This document shows, in pieces, positions 51,229-58,156 of a DNA stretch of 64,000 nt. The position numbers were made by a program, and so were the translations under genes. The notes under the pieces were generated by a model. It saw only the letters and a list, made by a program, of their open reading frames with translations, was not told the DNA's origin and did not search any database. Position 1 is the first letter of the stretch; each line of letters begins with the position of its first letter. This DNA comes from an uncultured Collinsella sp. (GTDB lineage: Bacteria > Actinomycetota > Coriobacteriia > Coriobacteriales > Coriobacteriaceae): the NCBI GenBank assembly GCA_959599095.1, contig CAUGGC010000002.1, positions 62,001 through 126,000 on the forward strand. The letters run 5' to 3'.

Positions 51229-52166
51229 TGGTTTCTCCCAGGGCAGGACTTTCCGCCGTTGCGATCGTCGGTCCGACGGCGGTTGGTAAGAGTGATGTTG
51301 CCGACCGTTTGGCAGCTCGTCTTTCGTCCGAAGTGCTGTCGTGCGATGCGATGCAAATCTATCGCGGCATGGACATCGGTACCGCAAAGATGGCGCCCGA
51401 TGAGTGTACGGTGCCGCTGCGTCTCGTCGACATTGTAGAGCCGGGTGTGGCATATTCTGCTGCGCTTTATCAGGCTGACGCTCGCGCGCATGTTGAACGT
51501 CTCCTTGGTTCGGGTTGCCTGCCGGTTTTTTGCGGAGGTACGGGGCTGTATCTCAAGGCCGCCCTCGATGAAATGGACTTTCCTTCGGGTGAACTTGAGG
51601 ACGATCGTCGTATGGGCTATCAGGAGCTTGCCGAGCGTATTGGCGAGGAAGAGCTGCATGCCCTGCTTGCCGAGCGCGACCCAGAATCGGCTGCTGTTAT
51701 TCATCCCCATAATGTGCGCCGTGTGATTCGTGCGCTCGAGATGCATGATGATGGTATCTCCTATGCACAGCAAAAAAGTCAGTTTAGTGTTCCGCGCGAG
51801 CATTATCATGCTCTATGGTTTGGTCTGACGCGTAATCGCGAGGTGCTCTACGAGCGCATTAACCTGCGCGTCGATCTGATGTTTGAGCAGGGTCTTGTCG
51901 ATGAGGTTCGCGGTCTTATGGACCAGGGGCTGGGAGATGCCCTGACTTCGATGCAGGCAATTGGCTATAAAGAGATCATTGATGCTTTCAATGGCGTGAT
52001 TTCTATGGATGAGGCTCGCGAACTCATCAAGATGCGTTCGCGTCGCTATGCCAAACGTCAGCTTTCGTGGTTTAAGCGCGATGACCGTATCGTGTGGTTT
52101 GATATGGACGAGTTTACGATCGATGAGGTCGTTGAGGACATCCTGCATCGTATTGAGGCTGCCTAA
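51228..52166 (+). CDS. miaA: tRNA dimethylallyltransferase MiaA
   Basis: A 312-residue P-loop prenyltransferase adding dimethylallyl to A37. Walker A is GPTAVGKSD. SCDAMQIYRGMDIGTAK and FCGGTGLYLKAAL bind substrate, and RSRRYAKRQLSWFKRD is the tRNA-binding end. It overlaps miaB and hflX by one base each (TAATG), a tightly coupled trio. Confidence 0.95.
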   Translation: MVSPRAGLSAVAIVGPTAVGKSDVADRLAARLSSEVLSCDAMQIYRGMDIGTAKMAPDECTVPLRLVDIVEPGVAYSAALYQADARAHVERLLGSGCLPVFCGGTGLYLKAALDEMDFPSGELEDDRRMGYQELAERIGEEELHALLAERDPESAAVIHPHNVRRVIRALEMHDDGISYAQQKSQFSVPREHYHALWFGLTRNREVLYERINLRVDLMFEQGLVDEVRGLMDQGLGDALTSMQAIGYKEIIDAFNGVISMDEARELIKMRSRRYAKRQLSWFKRDDRIVWFDMDEFTIDEVVEDILHRIEAA

Positions 52167-53455
52167 TGGCCCGTTTCCCCCTTGTTCCCACGGCACCCGA
52201 GCCCGAACGCGCCGTTCTTGTCGGAGTTGAGTGGCGCGATAACGCCTGGCCGCTCGATCGTTCGCTTGACGAGCTTGAGCGCCTGGCCCATACGGCTGGC
52301 GCCCAGTGCGTGGCGCGTTTGTCACAGTGTCTGGTTAAGCCGTATCCAAAATCGTTTATCGGCTCCGGTAAGGTTGAGGAGCTTTGCGGGCTCGTACATC
52401 GTATGGATGCCGATGTTGTTATCTTCGACGACGATTTAACGCCTTCGCAGCAGTCGTATCTTGAGAAAGCCGTGGGCGAACCGGTTAAGATTATCGACCG
52501 TACGGCGTTGATTCTCGATATCTTTGGCCTGCACGCTCAGACCCGTGAGGGCCGCCTGCAGGTGCAGCTAGCCCAATTGCAGTATCTATTGCCCCGCTTG
52601 CGCGGTATGTGGAGCCATCTTGCTAAAGAGCAGACACGCGGTGGCATTGGTTCGCGCTTTGGCCAGGGCGAAAGCCAGCTCGAGGTTGACCGACGTTTGA
52701 TTCGCAACAAGATTGCCGCGCTTCGTCGCGAGCTTAAGCAGGTTGAACAGCGCCGCGATGTCCAGTCAAAGAGTCGTATCGAGTCGCCGGCGTTTCGCGT
52801 TGCCTTAGCCGGTTATACCAATGCCGGTAAGTCGACGTTGCTCAATCGCCTGACCGGGTCTACGGTGCTATCACAGGATAAATTGTTTGCCACGCTCGAT
52901 CCGACGACGCGCTCGTATCGCTTGCCCGGTGGTCGTGGTATGACCATTACTGATACCGTTGGCTTTATTCAAAAGCTACCGCATGGTCTCGTTGATGCCT
53001 TTAAGTCCACGCTGTCTGAGGTTCTTGGTGCCGACCTGATCCTTAAAGTTGTGGATGCCTCTGACGAGGACTACGAGCGCCAACTCGAGGCAGTCGATCG
53101 CGTTCTTGACGAGATCGGTGCCGGCGAGCGTTTGACGCTTACGGTGTTCAATAAAATCGACCTACTCGATAGCGTCGATCGATTGAGTTTCCGTCGTCGC
53201 TATCCCGAGGCCATGCTGTTTTCAGCCCAGACGGGCGAGGGGCTCGACGATCTCGTCGGCCGTATTGCTCGTGAGGCAGCTGCCACCGATGTGTTGCTCT
53301 CCGCTGATATCCCGTATCGCGAGGGTGCCCTCATCACGCTGGTGCATGAGCAGGGAACCCTTCTGCATGAGGAATATCTCGAGGATGGCGTTCGCATTGT
53401 GGCGAAGTTGCCGGCCCGAATCGCGCCGCGTCTTGAGCGCTATCGTACGGAATAA
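52166..53455 (+). CDS. hflX: GTPase HflX
   Basis: A 429-residue ribosome-associated GTPase that splits stalled or idle 70S ribosomes under stress. The N-terminal HflX domain has the glycine-rich KSFIGSGKVEEL and RTALILDIFGLHAQTREGRLQVQLAQL. The linker GGIGSRFGQGESQLEVDRR follows. The G domain carries GYTNAGKSTLLN, DTVGFIQKLPHGLVDAF and NKIDLL. Its 3' end runs 16 bases into the oppositely oriented membrane-protein gene at 53440, so the two overlap tail to tail. Confidence 0.95.
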   Translation: MARFPLVPTAPEPERAVLVGVEWRDNAWPLDRSLDELERLAHTAGAQCVARLSQCLVKPYPKSFIGSGKVEELCGLVHRMDADVVIFDDDLTPSQQSYLEKAVGEPVKIIDRTALILDIFGLHAQTREGRLQVQLAQLQYLLPRLRGMWSHLAKEQTRGGIGSRFGQGESQLEVDRRLIRNKIAALRRELKQVEQRRDVQSKSRIESPAFRVALAGYTNAGKSTLLNRLTGSTVLSQDKLFATLDPTTRSYRLPGGRGMTITDTVGFIQKLPHGLVDAFKSTLSEVLGADLILKVVDASDEDYERQLEAVDRVLDEIGAGERLTLTVFNKIDLLDSVDRLSFRRRYPEAMLFSAQTGEGLDDLVGRIAREAAATDVLLSADIPYREGALITLVHEQGTLLHEEYLEDGVRIVAKLPARIAPRLERYRTE

Positions 53456-54144
53456 ATGAGCTCTAACACGCCTAGAATGACAGGTTGATGGAGCAGATAG
53501 AACGGCAAGGCATGCCGACCGAGGGCTGCGAGCACCGGGATGGGATTAGCGTATGCCCATGCTGGCGCTTCAAGGCTTGATGCTTGTGCTGCCTGGGCAG
53601 CAAAAAAGCCGGTAAGGTACATAAAGACAAACGGAATGAGCGGATAGTAGTCTCCCGAAACAAAACCCGGGCCCGGGAATCCAAGCCATGCCAGGTAGGG
53701 GAGTGGGTAGACCGCTTTTGGAATGCCCCAGGTTAGGGCAAAAAGAACAAGGCACGCTGCGATGCCCCACGAGCCCGGCATTTTTTGAAGTAACGGACGG
53801 GTGAGTGCAACCACCGCGGTGCACGCCGCCATGCAATAAATGATGCCAAAGTTTACCGAATCGTCGACTGATACCAGTGTAGTTGCAATCCATACGACCA
53901 AAGCTGCGGCCGCGTACTTGAGGGCGCGCTTAACGTTATTACGCGAGAGCGTGCACATCCAACCGGCGATAAACAAAAATACCCAGCTGATACTTGCGCG
54001 CCAGATATCCTGGAAAACCGTTTCGGTAAACCATGGCATATCCCATCTATATAGGTAGGCCAAATCGTAGCAGGCGTGAAAACCTGCCATCGACAGCATA
54101 GTAACCCCGCGGACGGTATCAAATATGGTGATGCGTTTTTGCAT
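53440..54144 (-). CDS. DUF1624 / heparan-alpha-glucosaminide acetyltransferase-like membrane protein
   Basis: A 234-residue protein with about seven hydrophobic segments. RITIFDTVRGVTMLSMAGFHACYDL is the N-terminal signature of the DUF1624 (HGSNAT catalytic-like) family; the His near residue 23 would be the putative acyl-accepting residue. The substrate is unknown. ATG overlaps the lexA stop by one base (TAATG), so it is translated with lexA and should be raised in the SOS response. It meets hflX tail to tail with a 16-base overlap. Confidence 0.75.
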   Translation of the reverse strand: MQKRITIFDTVRGVTMLSMAGFHACYDLAYLYRWDMPWFTETVFQDIWRASISWVFLFIAGWMCTLSRNNVKRALKYAAAALVVWIATTLVSVDDSVNFGIIYCMAACTAVVALTRPLLQKMPGSWGIAACLVLFALTWGIPKAVYPLPYLAWLGFPGPGFVSGDYYPLIPFVFMYLTGFFAAQAAQASSLEAPAWAYANPIPVLAALGRHALPFYLLHQPVILGVLELIYSVR

Positions 54145-54788
54145 TACGAGAACCGGCGCATTAACCCGACAACCTTACCCAAAATAACGGGGTTCGTCGC
54201 ATAGATGGGCTCCATAGTGTCGTTCTCGGGCTGCAAGCGCACGCGCCCCTGCTCCTTGTAGAACGTTTTGACAGTCGCCGAGCCATCGATCATAGCCACG
54301 ACGATTTCACCGTTCATCGCGCTCTTTTGCTCGCGAACGATAATGTAGTCACCGTTGTAGATGCCGACATTGATCATTGAGCTGCCGTGCACTTCAAGGA
54401 TAAAGGAGCCCTGGTCTGTGGCGATTTCGGTCGGGATGGTAAAGGTGTCCTCGATATTTTGTTCGGCCAGAATGGGAATCCCAGCCGCGACGCGACCGAC
54501 GAGCGGCAGCGAGACCGTTCCGCGGGGCGCCGTGGGTTCATCGGATTTGGAAATCGAAACAGAGGATCCGTCCTCATCAAAGAGCTCTAGGGCGCGAGGC
54601 TTGGTGGCATCGCGCTTGAGCAGTCCTCGAGCCTCCAGGGCAGAGAGATGAGCATGCACCGTGCTGGGGGAGGAGAGGCCTACGGCCGATGCCATCTCGC
54701 GCACACTGGGCGGATAGCCCTTCTCCTGCTGATATTCCTTGATGAAGTCGTAAATCTGCTGCTGACGCTTGGTAATTTTGCGAGCCAT
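54144..54788 (-). CDS. lexA: SOS repressor LexA
   Basis: A 214-residue repressor. The N-terminal winged helix (to ~70) has PPSVREMASAVGLSSPSTVHAHLSAL. The self-cleavage site is Ala102-Gly103 in VAAGIP, and the catalytic pair is Ser137 (GSSM) and Lys174, 37 residues apart as in E. coli. The ATG at 54788 follows GAGGATC; the frame continues upstream through the operators but has no ribosome-binding site there. Three CGAAC-N4-GTTCG-like sites lie before it, so it represses itself and the divergent LysM gene. Confidence 0.97.
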   Translation of the reverse strand: MARKITKRQQQIYDFIKEYQQEKGYPPSVREMASAVGLSSPSTVHAHLSALEARGLLKRDATKPRALELFDEDGSSVSISKSDEPTAPRGTVSLPLVGRVAAGIPILAEQNIEDTFTIPTEIATDQGSFILEVHGSSMINVGIYNGDYIIVREQKSAMNGEIVVAMIDGSATVKTFYKEQGRVRLQPENDTMEPIYATNPVILGKVVGLMRRFS

Positions 54789-54811
54789 CAGGGGATCCTC
54801 TCTGCCAATGT

Positions 54812-54825
54812 CAAACAAATGTTCG
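54812..54825. promoter_or_regulatory. SOS box 1 (lexA-proximal)
   Basis: CAAAC-AAAT-GTTCG, one mismatch from CGAAC-N4-GTTCG, lies 24 bases before lexA. Confidence 0.7.
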
Positions 54826-54833
54826 ATTATTGC

Positions 54834-54861
54834 TTGACAGGAACAACTGTTCGAAGATAAT
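54834..54861 (+). promoter_or_regulatory. promoter of the LysM gene
   Basis: TTGACA (54834-54839), a 16-base spacer and GATAAT (54856-54861). SOS box 2 fills the spacer, so LexA binding would block it directly. Confidence 0.7.
54840..54853. promoter_or_regulatory. SOS box 2
   Basis: GGAAC-AACT-GTTCG, one mismatch from consensus, centred exactly 28 bases from box 1. Confidence 0.75.
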
Positions 54862-54867
54862 AATAAC

Positions 54868-54881
54868 CGAACATTCGTTCT
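54868..54881. promoter_or_regulatory. SOS box 3
   Basis: CGAAC-ATTC-GTTCT, one mismatch from consensus, centred exactly 28 bases from box 2, downstream of the LysM promoter. Confidence 0.75.
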
Positions 54882-54951
54882 CGCGCTAGACATTTTTGTC
54901 CGCGCGGCTTGATAAAACTGTTCTCAGCAAAACACGCGAGAGGAGAACATG

Positions 54952-55401
54952 ATGAAAGCAACGAATATGGTCCAGGGAAACCTCGCCCTTAAGCTCGAGA
55001 TGCCTGCGGAACCCACTTTTACTGTTGTTCAGGGTGGCCGCTCCGGCTTTCAGCCTTTGACCGTAAAGTCTGCTCGCAATCAGCAGGCTGCAGTCGCGCC
55101 GGCCCGCGTTGCCCTGAAGGTTTCGACGATTGTCGCTGTTGCCGTTTCGCTTACGCTCTTCTTTGTCCTTGCTACGTCGGTCTTTAGCGCTCGCCACACC
55201 GCGTATGCCGAGTCCGTTTCCAACGTTACCTACGAGACCATTCGCGTTCAGCCTGGCGATTCTCTTTGGTCTCTTGCCGAGGAATATCCTATCGAAGGCC
55301 TTTCCACGCAAGAGACTTCCGACATGATCCGTAACGTCAATCATCTGGAGCATGGTTCGCTCGCCGCCGGTGCGCATCTTAAGGTTCCTGCTCGTTCGTA
55401 A
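54952..55401 (+). CDS. LysM-domain membrane protein, candidate SOS cell-division inhibitor
   Basis: A 149-residue protein: ~50 cytoplasmic residues, one transmembrane helix (about 54-78, VSTIVAVAVSLTLFFVLATSVF), then an external LysM domain (IRVQPGDSLWSLAEEYP ... LKVPAR). Small LysM membrane proteins divergent from lexA include YneA of Bacillus and Rv2719c/ChiZ and DivS of Actinobacteria, which halt division during DNA damage. Sequence alone does not prove that role. Its promoter holds an SOS box between -35 and -10. ATGs at 54949 and 54952 are both possible; AGGAG suits the second. nrdR follows, as in mycobacteria. Confidence 0.8.
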   Translation: MKATNMVQGNLALKLEMPAEPTFTVVQGGRSGFQPLTVKSARNQQAAVAPARVALKVSTIVAVAVSLTLFFVLATSVFSARHTAYAESVSNVTYETIRVQPGDSLWSLAEEYPIEGLSTQETSDMIRNVNHLEHGSLAAGAHLKVPARS

Positions 55402-55414
55402 TCATTATCGCGCT

Positions 55415-55458
55415 GCGCATGGTACCCTTGTTATCGTTTAAGAGGAGGTACCATGCGC
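55415..55458 (+). promoter_or_regulatory. inverted repeat masking the nrdR start codon
   Basis: GCGCATGGTAC (55415-55425) is the exact reverse complement of GTACCATGCGC (55448-55458). The right arm contains the nrdR ATG and the end of its AGGAGG. In RNA this would hide the start. Confidence 0.55.
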
Positions 55459-55896
55459 TGTCCCAAATGCGGCAAGGCACATACCCGCGTCGTTGATTCC
55501 CGTATGCAGGAGTCAAATAACACCATTAAGCGCCGTCGCGAATGTTGCTCGTGTAACTACCGCTTTACAACGTTCGAGCGATGTGAAGATCCAATCGAGG
55601 TTATTAAGTCAGACGGAACCAAGCAGCGGTTCGATCGCAATAAGCTGCTCGTCGGCTTGATGCGCGCCACCATCAAGCGCGATATCGACACTAAGAAGCT
55701 CAATGAGATTATCGATGACATCGAGGTCGAGCTGCGCTCTCGCACGCTGACGGCCGTTACGTCCCATGAGTTGGGTGACATGGTACTCAAGCGCTTGGCC
55801 AAGATCGACAAGGTGGCGTACATCCGCTTTGCCTCGGTCTACCGCGATTTCAAAGACGTCGATGAGTTTCTGCAAGAGCTCGACAAGCTAAGGTGA
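55453..55896 (+). CDS. nrdR: transcriptional repressor NrdR
   Basis: A 147-residue regulator of ribonucleotide reductase genes. The N-terminal zinc ribbon MRCPKC...CCSCNYRFTTFE is followed by an ATP-cone domain (EVIKSDGTKQRFDRNKLLVGLMRA) that senses dATP/ATP. FASVYRDFKDVDEFLQEL is the usual end. AGGAGG stands five bases before the ATG, both within a hairpin. dut follows four bases after the stop, so a nucleotide regulator and a dUTP-cleaning enzyme are paired. Confidence 0.96.
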   Translation: MRCPKCGKAHTRVVDSRMQESNNTIKRRRECCSCNYRFTTFERCEDPIEVIKSDGTKQRFDRNKLLVGLMRATIKRDIDTKKLNEIIDDIEVELRSRTLTAVTSHELGDMVLKRLAKIDKVAYIRFASVYRDFKDVDEFLQELDKLR

Positions 55897-55900
55897 TTCC

Positions 55901-56344
55901 ATGTCCAACATTACCGTCAACATAAAGCGTCTCGACCCCACCGTCGAGCTTCCCAAATACGCCCATCCCACCGATGCCGGCTTGGATTTGCGCTCCAACG
56001 AGGACTGCGTCTTGAAGCCCTTCGAACGTCGTCTGGTCTCTACTGGGCTGGCCATCGCCCTGCCCGATGGCTACGCCGGCTTCGTGCAGCCCCGCAGCGG
56101 CTTGGCCATCAAGCAGGGCCTGTCTATAGTCAACACGCCGGGCCTCATTGACGCCCACTACCGAGGAGAACTCAAGGTTATCCTCATCAACCTGGACCCC
56201 TCCAACAACATCCAAATCAACAAAGGCGACCGCATAGCCCAACTTGTCATCCAAGAAGTCCCCACGGTCAACCTCGTAGAAGTAGAAGAACTAGACAAAA
56301 CCGACCGAGGCAACGGAGGCTTCGGCTCCAGCGGCGTCGCTTAG
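55901..56344 (+). CDS. dut: deoxyuridine 5'-triphosphate nucleotidohydrolase
   Basis: A 147-residue trimeric dUTPase turning dUTP to dUMP, keeping uracil out of DNA. All five motifs are present: DAGLDLRS, PRSGLA, TPGLIDAHYRGE, RIAQLVIQ and RGNGGFGSSG. The last ~50 codons use CTA, CGA, GGA and GTA, which are scarce in neighbouring genes, so base composition shifts toward the 3' end. Three long hairpins follow immediately after it. Confidence 0.96.
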   Translation: MSNITVNIKRLDPTVELPKYAHPTDAGLDLRSNEDCVLKPFERRLVSTGLAIALPDGYAGFVQPRSGLAIKQGLSIVNTPGLIDAHYRGELKVILINLDPSNNIQINKGDRIAQLVIQEVPTVNLVEVEELDKTDRGNGGFGSSGVA

Positions 56345-56360
56345 GGGCGCTCGTATCCCT

Positions 56361-56463
56361 CCCGCCCGTCTCTCACACATATCATTCCATGCTCAAACAT
56401 TCTCGCTTCGCTTCGCTCGCTGCGAAACTGCGCGTGGAACGATATGTGTGAGAGACGGGCGGG
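56361..56463. repeat. giant hairpin H1
   Basis: A perfect 23-bp stem (56361-56383 with 56441-56463) continues inward to about 32 pairs and encloses a ~40-base loop. The loop (from TGCTCAAACATTCTCGCTTCG to GCGAAACTGCGCG) recurs in reverse orientation in H3. No T-tract follows. Confidence 0.75.
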
Positions 56464-56496
56464 CGGCTACTCGCTTGAAACAATATTTACTTTTCT

Positions 56497-56545
56497 AGTA
56501 AGCCGACGCTACAAAGGGACCGTCCCTTTGTAGCGTCGGCTTACT
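56497..56545. repeat. 49-bp perfect palindrome H2
   Basis: Two 24-base arms (56497-56520 and 56522-56545) are perfectly complementary around a single C; the centre reads AAGGGAC-C-GTCCCTT. A/T-rich sequence flanks it on both sides (TTTTCT before, GTATTTATATTTTCT after), so it may act as a bidirectional terminator for dut and the facing glycosyltransferase gene. Confidence 0.75.
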
Positions 56546-56621
56546 GTATTTATATTTTCTGGTTCCCCTTTGCAGATTTTACTGGTGGGGAATCTGGTAT
56601 AGCTGCTAGTACGTTAACGCA

Positions 56622-56723
56622 GCTAGCCTGCGGGAGGCCCTATATATCGTCCCGCGCGCAGTTTCGCAGCGAAGCGAGAATGTTTGAGCACGGGATGATA
56701 TATAGGGCCTCCCGCAGGCTAGC
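56622..56723. repeat. giant hairpin H3
   Basis: Arms 56622-56654 and 56691-56723 pair over 33 bases with one G-U. The loop (56655-56690) is the reverse complement of the H1 loop apart from a 9-base deletion. The outer arms are unrelated to those of H1. It ends 14 bases before the glycosyltransferase stop codon. Confidence 0.75.
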
Positions 56724-56736
56724 GGACATTAAGACC

Positions 56737-58038
56737 CTAGCGAATATGCGCGGGTTTATCGCCCCAGTAGAAGCGGCAGAAGGCTCGTTTGCGCTTTTGG
56801 GGCTTGCCTACGAGCTCCATGGTTGCGATGGCGATGTCTTTGGCAGCGTGAGGGCGGCGTAGTACTTCGCCGTTGATGAGTAGGGCTTTGAGTGATTCGG
56901 GATGGTCGTGCAAGTGACGTAGGGTTACGATGAGTTCTCGTGCGGTGGTGACATGCATGCTGGCGCCCATGCCGGTGAGCATCGTGGTGTTGGCCTTTTC
57001 CTGACCGTATGATTTGCCCAGTAGGATCATCGGCAGATGCGCGCACAGGCACTCAGTGACGGTGAGCCCGCCCGATTTGAGGATTGCCAGGTCGCAGCCG
57101 TGCATGAGGGCTGCCATGTCGTCCACGTAGTCCAGAACCGTGACGTTCTCGAGCTTCATGGCATCGAAGAGCGTCTTCAGCCGGGTGGCATACTCCACGT
57201 CTTTGCCGGGCAAAAAGACAAAGTGCATGTCTTCGAAGCCGCGCAGGAAGGGGAGTGTGTGGTCCATCGCCGCGCGAAAGCGGACGTAAGGCTGAGGCAA
57301 ACTGGCACCGGCCATTACCAACACGACGGTCTTGTCGGTGGGGAGGTTGAACTTTGCGAGCTCTTCCTCGCGATCGTAATCCGTGTCGAATCCGGCGCGA
57401 ATAGGAATGCCGGTAATGCGAATCTTTGATTCGGGTACCTTGCGCGGACGCAGCGTTTCGGCCATAAATTCGTTGGCAACACAGAACAGATCGGTGTCCT
57501 TGTGGGGCCACCAGCCCTCGACTTCGTAGTCGGTCGGTACGCAGATGACCGGATAATCGATACCCGTAATTACGCGGGCACCCACGGCAACATTGGCTGC
57601 TGTGATGTGCGTTGCGACCACGGCTATGGGCCTGCGGCTACGAATATATTCGTTGAAGGCGGGGAACATAATTCGCGACCATGCCGTGCCGCCACCCCAG
57701 AGAAGATGTCCCGTAAGCGTATATCTCCAGGTCAGATCGTAAATGGGGCGCGTGGCTCCTGTAAAAGAAGCCGCGGTCTTATTGCCGTCGAATTTAATAC
57801 GTCCAAAATCAAGGATATCGAGCACTTCAATCTCAACGTCCTCGGGGATGCCATTGGTGCCGCGGATGAGGTCGAATGCCTGCGCAATCGCATTTGCGGC
57901 GGCCTTGTGACCCGAGCCGACCGAGGCGTGCACGATGGTCACGAGAGGTTTTTGCTGAGCCAAGAGCGTGGTTTGCTCCGATTGGGGAGTGGCCGGCATG
58001 GGCAGGGGAGCGTCGTCGCTCGTCTGCGTCTGATCCAT
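56737..58038 (-). CDS. glycosyltransferase, MGDG synthase / processive diacylglycerol glucosyltransferase family
   Basis: A 433-residue GT28/GT-B enzyme. The N-terminal acceptor domain has VTIVHASVGSGHKAAANAIAQAF, the loop of the MGDG synthase-like family. ATHITAANVAVG and VPTDYEVEGWW follow. The C-terminal nucleotide-sugar domain has VLVMAGASLPQPYV and LKSGGLTVTECLCAHLPMIL. Such enzymes add glucose or galactose to diacylglycerol for glycolipids and lipoteichoic-acid anchors; the exact sugar is unknown. The ATG at 58038 follows GAAGGGGAG; the frame opens to 58077 without such a site. Confidence 0.87.
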   Translation of the reverse strand: MDQTQTSDDAPLPMPATPQSEQTTLLAQQKPLVTIVHASVGSGHKAAANAIAQAFDLIRGTNGIPEDVEIEVLDILDFGRIKFDGNKTAASFTGATRPIYDLTWRYTLTGHLLWGGGTAWSRIMFPAFNEYIRSRRPIAVVATHITAANVAVGARVITGIDYPVICVPTDYEVEGWWPHKDTDLFCVANEFMAETLRPRKVPESKIRITGIPIRAGFDTDYDREEELAKFNLPTDKTVVLVMAGASLPQPYVRFRAAMDHTLPFLRGFEDMHFVFLPGKDVEYATRLKTLFDAMKLENVTVLDYVDDMAALMHGCDLAILKSGGLTVTECLCAHLPMILLGKSYGQEKANTTMLTGMGASMHVTTARELIVTLRHLHDHPESLKALLINGEVLRRPHAAKDIAIATMELVGKPQKRKRAFCRFYWGDKPAHIR

Positions 58039-58156
58039 CGATAACTCCCCTTCGACGTTGTAACACGGATTTATCATTGTAGTGCATGAGTGTCACGTTC
58101 ACGTAAATTTGGGTATGAGCGCAAAGAACGACAACGTTTCGACGAGAGGACTCTTT

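Noticed and set aside
56680..56862. A 60-codon frame starting in hairpin H3
   Set aside because: It is made of the hairpin arm and the antisense end of the glycosyltransferase gene.
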